Positions 24,342-28,458 of a stretch of 28,458 nt of DNA are shown here, in pieces. Each line of letters starts with the position of its first letter. Position 1 is the first letter of the stretch. Source of the DNA: Sphaerochaetaceae bacterium (GTDB lineage Bacteria; Spirochaetota; Spirochaetia; Sphaerochaetales; Sphaerochaetaceae); assembly GCA_023231265.1 (NCBI GenBank), contig JALNVT010000007.1:1-28458 (forward strand). The letters run 5' to 3'. The notes beneath the pieces were generated by a model, which was not told the origin of the DNA, did no database searches, and saw nothing but the letters and a program-made list of their open reading frames with translations. The translations under genes and the position numbers were made by a program.

Positions 24342-25703
24342 ATGACGGAACTTAATAAAATCGAATATAAGAGATTCACCAAAAGTGCAATTGCACTTGG
24401 AACTCCTATAATGCTCCAAAATCTTCTTTCTAATATTGCAACCTTAGTGGATACTCTGATGGTTGGTCAGTTAGGTGAAGCAAGCATAGCAGCCGTAGGT
24501 GTTGCATCTCAGGTGTTTTTCCTAGTGATTCTATTTCTTTTTGGAGTTTCTTCTGGTTCTGCTATTTTTATTGCTCAGTACTGGGGATCAAAGGATAAAG
24601 TTGGAATTCAGAAAGTAATTGGACTTGGAATGAGTATCTCAGTTTTGATGGCTTTCATTGTTGCTGTTATTTCAACATTGAATCCTACTGTCCTGATGAA
24701 TCTTTTCAGCACAGATGCAAAAGTGGTTCAAGAAGGCAATAACTACCTCAAATGTGTAGGTGTATCGTACATATTTACTGCTATTTCCTTCATATGGGCA
24801 ATTTCTTTCCGTTCCACAGGAGATGCCAAAACTCCATTATTTATATCGTTGGGAACATCCTTACTTAATGTAATTGGTAACTATCTTTTGATATTTGGAA
24901 TAGGAATATTCCCTGAACTTGGAGTAACTGGTGCAGCACTATCAACTGCAATCTCTCGTTTTGTAGAGTTGGTATGTTATTTGATAATCACAAACACAAG
25001 AAAGAACTGTCCTTTGAAAATCAACTTTAAAATAGCCTTTCATTTTGAAAAGGAATTTACAAAGAAATTTTTCAAGACATGTGCTCCTGTAATCTTCAAT
25101 GAAGTTTTCTGGTCACTGGGAATGGTGTGCTATAAAATAGCTTATTCAAAAATTGGAACAAATGCATTGGCAGCTGTTCAGGTCATAGAATCTATAAACA
25201 ATATATTCTTTGTTGTGATGCAGGGATTTGCAAATGCTACTGCAATATTAATTGGGAACAAAATAGGTGAGGGAGATGAAAAAGAAGCAAGGCTCTATTC
25301 AAAACTTTCATCCTATCTAGCAATAATTGTGGGTGTGATTGTAGGAATTCTCATTGCATTCTTCTCACCTAAATTCTTGACGCTGTTCAATCTTTCAGAA
25401 AGTGTAATACTCATCTCAATTCAGTGTATGTTTGTAATAGCATTCTTGTGTCCAATCAAATCTTTCAACAACAACAGTATTGTTGGTATCTTGAGATCTG
25501 GTGGTGATACAAAGTATTCAATGTACCTTGAGATGGGAAGTGTTTGGCTTGTCGGAGTTCCTCTTGCATTCATAGGTGCAATGTATCTAAATTTAGGATT
25601 GCCTCAGCTGTACTTCTTAGTTGGATGTGAAGAGATCACAAAATTCTTATTTGGTGTTCATCGTGTTAAGAGTGGTAAGTGGTACAATAACTTAACAATT
25701 TAA
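24342..25703 (+). CDS. MATE-family multidrug/cation antiporter 2
   Basis: A 453-residue inner-membrane protein with about 12 hydrophobic helices in two halves. Family stretches are LGTPIMLQNLLSNIATLVDT at helix 1, FRSTGDAKTPLFISLGTSLL in the middle and LRSGGDTKYSMYLEMGSVWL in the second half, typical of bacterial MATE exporters. It is clearly distinct from the MATE protein at 11923-13263, so the window carries two separate members. The substrate is unknown. The ATG follows AAAAAAGGAAA with a somewhat long spacing (about 11 nt). A hairpin without a T tract lies just downstream. Confidence 0.9.
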   Translation: MTELNKIEYKRFTKSAIALGTPIMLQNLLSNIATLVDTLMVGQLGEASIAAVGVASQVFFLVILFLFGVSSGSAIFIAQYWGSKDKVGIQKVIGLGMSISVLMAFIVAVISTLNPTVLMNLFSTDAKVVQEGNNYLKCVGVSYIFTAISFIWAISFRSTGDAKTPLFISLGTSLLNVIGNYLLIFGIGIFPELGVTGAALSTAISRFVELVCYLIITNTRKNCPLKINFKIAFHFEKEFTKKFFKTCAPVIFNEVFWSLGMVCYKIAYSKIGTNALAAVQVIESINNIFFVVMQGFANATAILIGNKIGEGDEKEARLYSKLSSYLAIIVGVIVGILIAFFSPKFLTLFNLSESVILISIQCMFVIAFLCPIKSFNNNSIVGILRSGGDTKYSMYLEMGSVWLVGVPLAFIGAMYLNLGLPQLYFLVGCEEITKFLFGVHRVKSGKWYNNLTI

Positions 25704-25717
25704 TTAAAGTTGGATTT

Positions 25718-25740
25718 AGAGGCATTGATTTGATGCCTCT
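25718..25740 (+). other. Hairpin after MATE 2 gene
   Basis: AGAGGCAT and ATGCCTCT form a perfect 8-bp stem with a 7-nt loop, but GCAATATTG follows instead of a T tract. It may protect the 3' end or terminate weakly; I do not call it an intrinsic terminator. Confidence 0.5.
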
Positions 25741-25752
25741 GCAATATTGTGT

Positions 25753-25762
25753 TAAACGTTTA
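25753..25762 (+). promoter_or_regulatory. LacI-type operator upstream of the regulator gene
   Basis: TAAACGTTTA, within GTTAAACGTTTAC, is a 10-bp palindrome with central CG, the usual shape of a LacI-family operator. It ends 8 nt before the -35 box of the regulator gene and matches the boxes before rbsD, suggesting autoregulation. Confidence 0.7.
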
Positions 25763-25770
25763 CTTTTGTG

Positions 25771-25799
25771 TTGCGATATCTGAAAAACTGAGTTAATAT
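25771..25799 (+). promoter_or_regulatory. Promoter of LacI-family regulator gene (leaderless configuration)
   Basis: TTGCGA (25771-25776), a 17-nt spacer and TAATAT (25794-25799). The ATG starts 7 nt after the -10 box and no Shine-Dalgarno sequence exists, so the mRNA probably begins at or next to the start codon. Confidence 0.55.
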
Positions 25800-25806
25800 A
25801 ACATTC

Positions 25807-26805
25807 ATGATTACAATACATGATGTAGCCAAGATGGCTGGAACATCAACAGCAACCGTATCTCATGTTATAAATGGGACACGTTTTGTCAGTGATGAAC
25901 TACAGAAAAAAGTAAAAGAAGCAATGAAAGAGCTTAATTACAAGCCCAATATGATGGCACGTGGTTTGAAAGGTGGATCAATGAAAACTATTGGGGTCAT
26001 TGTCCCTGATTGTACCAACACCTTCTTCTCTGAGATTTCAAGAGCAATAGACAGATGTTGCTTTGCTAAAGGTTACAATATCATTCTCTGCAATACGGAT
26101 AATGATATAAAACAGCAATCATCATATTGTGATATGTTGATATCGAAGATGGTTGATGGTGTCATAATGATTTCATCTGATAACAGTGATGATGATATAA
26201 ACAAATTGACAGAAGCATCAATTCCTGTAGTTATTGCTGATAGAACAGTGAATCATAAAGGTGTTGATAACATCATAGTAAACAATGAGAAGGGCGGATA
26301 TGATGCAACAAAATATCTCATATCACTTGGATATACCAAAATTGCCTGCATAGGTGGACCTACATTTATTTCTTCAAGCAATCAGAGAATAGAAGGCTAC
26401 AGAAAAGCTTTAAAGGAATCTGGAATAGAAATTAATGAAGATTATATAAGTCATGGCGACTTCCACTTTGCTGGTGGTAACAAATCAGTATCTGATTATA
26501 TGAATTTAAAAGATCGTCCGGAAGCCGTTTTTGCAACAAACGATATGATGGCTCTTGGTTTCATTGATGGCCTCAAAAGCTTGAAGATGGAAGTTCCAAA
26601 AGATGTTTCAGTGATTGGTTTTGATGATGTTCAATTGGCAAGAATAACAACTCCTAAATTGACAACAATAGCTCAACCTTTGAATGAACTTGCTCAGAAA
26701 GCTACAGATTTGATACTCAATAAAGTTGAAAAGACAGATCTCAATATATCTCAAATTGTTCTTGATCCAATCCTTGTGGAGAGAGACTCCTGCAGAAAAA
26801 AGTAA
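25807..26805 (+). CDS. rbsR: LacI-family transcription regulator, probable ribose repressor
   Basis: A 332-residue repressor of normal family length. The N-terminal helix-turn-helix (about 2-24) reads ITIHDVAKMAGTSTATVSHV, and the hinge helix is ARGLKGG. The effector-binding periplasmic-binding-protein fold follows (GVIVPDCTNTFFSEI, then VIGFDDVQLARITTPKLTTI near the C-terminus). It should bind palindromes such as GTAAACGTTTAC and release on binding a sugar. Such boxes lie before this gene and before rbsD, supporting control of both. Ribose is inferred from the rbsD-rbsA neighbours, so the symbol is a likely but not proven assignment. No Shine-Dalgarno sequence precedes the ATG. Confidence 0.9.
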   Translation: MITIHDVAKMAGTSTATVSHVINGTRFVSDELQKKVKEAMKELNYKPNMMARGLKGGSMKTIGVIVPDCTNTFFSEISRAIDRCCFAKGYNIILCNTDNDIKQQSSYCDMLISKMVDGVIMISSDNSDDDINKLTEASIPVVIADRTVNHKGVDNIIVNNEKGGYDATKYLISLGYTKIACIGGPTFISSSNQRIEGYRKALKESGIEINEDYISHGDFHFAGGNKSVSDYMNLKDRPEAVFATNDMMALGFIDGLKSLKMEVPKDVSVIGFDDVQLARITTPKLTTIAQPLNELAQKATDLILNKVEKTDLNISQIVLDPILVERDSCRKK

Positions 26806-26881
26806 ACACTTAACGAATTTTTAGTTATAATTATTGTTAATTCTTTCAGAGATGCGCTTGGAGAATTTTATAATAAAAAAC

Positions 26882-26910
26882 TTGACATATACAAAAATGG
26901 AGGTTACTGT
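26882..26910 (+). promoter_or_regulatory. rbs operon promoter
   Basis: TTGACA (26882-26887), a 17-nt spacer and TACTGT (26905-26910). The predicted start of transcription (about 26917) lies directly before the operator pair, so a bound repressor would block initiation or early elongation. Confidence 0.65.
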
Positions 26911-26918
26911 TACTTATG

Positions 26919-26942
26919 TTAAACGTTTACGTAAACGTTTAC
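26919..26942 (+). promoter_or_regulatory. Tandem LacI-type operators forming a 22-bp palindrome
   Basis: TAAACGTTTA (26920-26929) and GTAAACGTTTAC (26931-26942) are two adjacent palindromic boxes. Their junction makes 26920-26941 a perfect 22-bp palindrome as a whole. Both match the box before the regulator gene. They lie between the promoter and the rbsD Shine-Dalgarno sequence. Confidence 0.8.
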
Positions 26943-26965
26943 TTATATGTATTGGGGGTAATATA

Positions 26966-27361
26966 ATGAAGGTTAATGGAATATTAAACAGTGATGTTTC
27001 AAGAGTTTTATCATATATGAGACATACAGATCTTATCTGCATAGGTGATTGTGGACTACCTTGTCCTGAATCTGTTGAACTGATTGATCTTTCAGTTTCA
27101 AAGAATCTTCCTTCGTTTTTGCAGGTTCTAGATGCTGTTTTGAGTGATTATAAAGCTGAAAAGATTTTTCTTGCGAAAGAAATTGAAGAAAATAATCCAC
27201 AGATCTTAAAAGAAATAGATAAAAGACTTGGAGATGTTCCTTGTACTTTTATGCCACATGATGAATTAAAGGAAAATCTCAATAAATGTAAGGCTGTTAT
27301 CAGAACAGGTGAGATGACTCCATATGCTAATATAATTCTTCAATCGGCGTGTATATTTTAA
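26966..27361 (+). CDS. rbsD: D-ribose pyranase RbsD
   Basis: A 131-residue cytoplasmic enzyme that interconverts the pyranose and furanose forms of ribose so that ribokinase can use it. The family pattern is clear along the whole length: GILNSDVSRVLSYMRHTD with catalytic H20, CGLPCPESVELIDLS, NLPSFLQVLDAV, EIEENNPQI and a C-terminal VIRTGEMTPYANIIL. The open frame extends upstream to 26834, but that would cross the promoter and operators. ATG 26966 has GGGGGT (26954-26959) 6 nt before it and gives the family's usual N-terminus. It is followed after 19 nt by rbsA, as in known ribose operons. Confidence 0.95.
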   Translation: MKVNGILNSDVSRVLSYMRHTDLICIGDCGLPCPESVELIDLSVSKNLPSFLQVLDAVLSDYKAEKIFLAKEIEENNPQILKEIDKRLGDVPCTFMPHDELKENLNKCKAVIRTGEMTPYANIILQSACIF

Positions 27362-27380
27362 AAGGATTGGGGTAACGTAA

Positions 27381-28458
27381 ATGACGATAGAAATGAGTGA
27401 CATCTCAAAATCATTTGGAACAAATCAAGTTTTGTACGGAGCCAACTTTGAACTCAAAGATGGTGAGATACATGCATTGATGGGTGAGAATGGTGCTGGT
27501 AAATCTACATTGATGAAAATCTTAACAGGGGTTCATCCTAAAAATTCAGGTAAGATTTTAATCAACGGAAAAGAGGTCTCCTACAAACATCCTACAGAAG
27601 CAGAAAAAAATGGAATAGTTTTTGTTTATCAAGAACTGAACAGTGTTCTTGATATGAGTGTTGAAGAGAATCTTTTTCTAGGAAGAGAGATTACAAAGAA
27701 ATTTGGTGTTGTTGATAAAAAGGCAATGTTTGATAAGACCAAAGAGGTTTTGAATCGTTTGGGATTGGATATAAATCCTAATGAAAATCTTGGTAATCTA
27801 TCAGTTGGCCAGCAGCAACTTGTTGAGATAGCAAAAGCTCTTTTGGTAAATACTGAAGTTATAATTTTGGACGAACCAACATCTGCCTTGACAGATAAAG
27901 AAGTTGATAAACTCTTTTCAATTGTTCGAATGTTGAAATCACAAGGAGTATCATTTATCTATATCTCTCATAGAATGGAAGAGATCTTCAAACTTTGTGA
28001 TAGGGTCACAGTTCTTCGTGATGGTCGTTATATCGGTACAGAAAAAATCTGTGATACCAACAATGATGAGTTGATAAAAATGATGATTGGTCGTGATTTA
28101 GGTAACATGTTCCAAAAGGAAATTGTTCCAATTGGAAAGACCATGCTTGAAGTAAAGAACCTAAGTAAACATGGATTGTTTGAAGATGTTTCATTCTCTG
28201 TCCATGCAGGTGAAGTTCTTGGTGTTGCAGGTCTTATGGGAGCTGGTCGTACTGAGATAATGAAGACTGTATTTGGTAGTTTTAAAGCTGATAGTGGAGA
28301 GATAATACTTGAAGGAAAGCAGATCAATACAAAGCATTATGGACCAGGCGAAGCTAAAAATGCAGGAATTGGATATATAACAGAAGATAGAAAAGAAGAA
28401 GGATTGATGCTTGAAAAGTCAATCAGCAATAACATTGGTATAACAAACTACGATTTGA
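27381..28458 (+). CDS. rbsA: Ribose ABC transporter ATP-binding protein RbsA (partial, runs off the window)
   Basis: Open from ATG 27381 to the right edge (359 complete codons, no stop), so about 70% of a roughly 500-residue protein. The first nucleotide-binding domain has Walker A GENGAGKST (35-43), signature LSVGQQQLVEIAKAL, Walker B VIILDEPTSAL and the H-loop ISHRMEE. The second domain begins near residue 255 with the degenerate loop GLMGAGRTE usual for the second half of sugar-type RbsA/MglA proteins. It powers sugar import with a permease and a binding protein that should lie beyond the window. A GGATTGGGG sequence (27364-27372) lies upstream of the start. The sugar is inferred from rbsD. 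Confidence 0.95.
   Translation, partial: MTIEMSDISKSFGTNQVLYGANFELKDGEIHALMGENGAGKSTLMKILTGVHPKNSGKILINGKEVSYKHPTEAEKNGIVFVYQELNSVLDMSVEENLFLGREITKKFGVVDKKAMFDKTKEVLNRLGLDINPNENLGNLSVGQQQLVEIAKALLVNTEVIILDEPTSALTDKEVDKLFSIVRMLKSQGVSFIYISHRMEEIFKLCDRVTVLRDGRYIGTEKICDTNNDELIKMMIGRDLGNMFQKEIVPIGKTMLEVKNLSKHGLFEDVSFSVHAGEVLGVAGLMGAGRTEIMKTVFGSFKADSGEIILEGKQINTKHYGPGEAKNAGIGYITEDRKEEGLMLEKSISNNIGITNYDL

Noticed and set aside
25718..25740. Hairpin after MATE 2 as an intrinsic terminator
   Set aside because: The stem is perfect but no T tract follows, so I list it only as a hairpin.
26802..26814. Third operator-like site GTAAACACTTAAC over the regulator stop codon
   Set aside because: Only the left half matches GTAAAC; the right half is not complementary, so it is not a palindrome like the other boxes.

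Overview
The window looks like chromosome from a low-GC, probably host-associated spirochaete (Treponema/Sphaerochaeta-like). The main clue is a short alanyl-tRNA synthetase of about 599 residues that ends after the editing domain and lacks the usual C-terminal domain. Two lipoproteins and a small beta-barrel-like exported protein indicate a diderm envelope. Strong TTGACA / TATAAT-like promoters and many hairpin-plus-T-tract terminators are visible. I cannot name a species.

Layout. Positions 1-1900 hold two identical tRNA-Phe(GAA) genes on the minus strand, each with its own terminator, flanking a plus-strand lipoprotein gene whose -35 box sits inside a 10-bp-arm inverted repeat. 2171-6825 holds two tandem paralogous membrane hybrid histidine kinases (Cache-like sensor, HisKA, HATPase, two receivers); the first receiver of the second kinase has lost its acidic pocket. 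6872-10925 is housekeeping: a divergent DprA, alaS and, on the opposite strand, rlmN. 11221-13263 has an exported barrel-like protein and a MATE transporter. 13358-15909 has divergent GTPase genes hflX and ychF. 16032-16739 is a minus-strand lipoprotein, followed by about 450 bp without a gene. 17270-20940 is a two-gene operon of topA and an unusual PIN-domain / zinc-ribbon / tail-anchored membrane protein. 21120-23367 holds an orphan AAA ATPase with palindromic boxes over its promoter and a DUF2238/YjdF-like membrane protein, convergent with and overlapping nth. 24342-25703 is a second MATE transporter. From 25807 to the right edge is a ribose-type locus: a LacI-family regulator, rbsD and the start of rbsA, with GTAAACGTTTAC-type operators before both transcription units.

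How the genes work together. The clearest unit is the ribose locus, where a LacI-family repressor probably controls its own gene and rbsDA through matching palindromes. topA and the PIN gene share a 1-bp TAATG stop/start overlap and are likely co-translated. The two kinases probably sense related ligands; no DNA-binding response regulator lies nearby.

A cross-cutting signal is that four genes (dprA-like, alaS, hflX and the lacI-type regulator) have no Shine-Dalgarno sequence and a -10-like box 7-9 nt before the start codon, which predicts leaderless or nearly leaderless mRNAs. Most other genes here have clear Shine-Dalgarno sequences.

I saw no CRISPR array, insertion sequence, phage genes or rRNA. 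The best candidates for something undescribed are the topA-PIN/zinc-ribbon operon, the orphan ATPase with its operator-like boxes, and the leaderless gene set.
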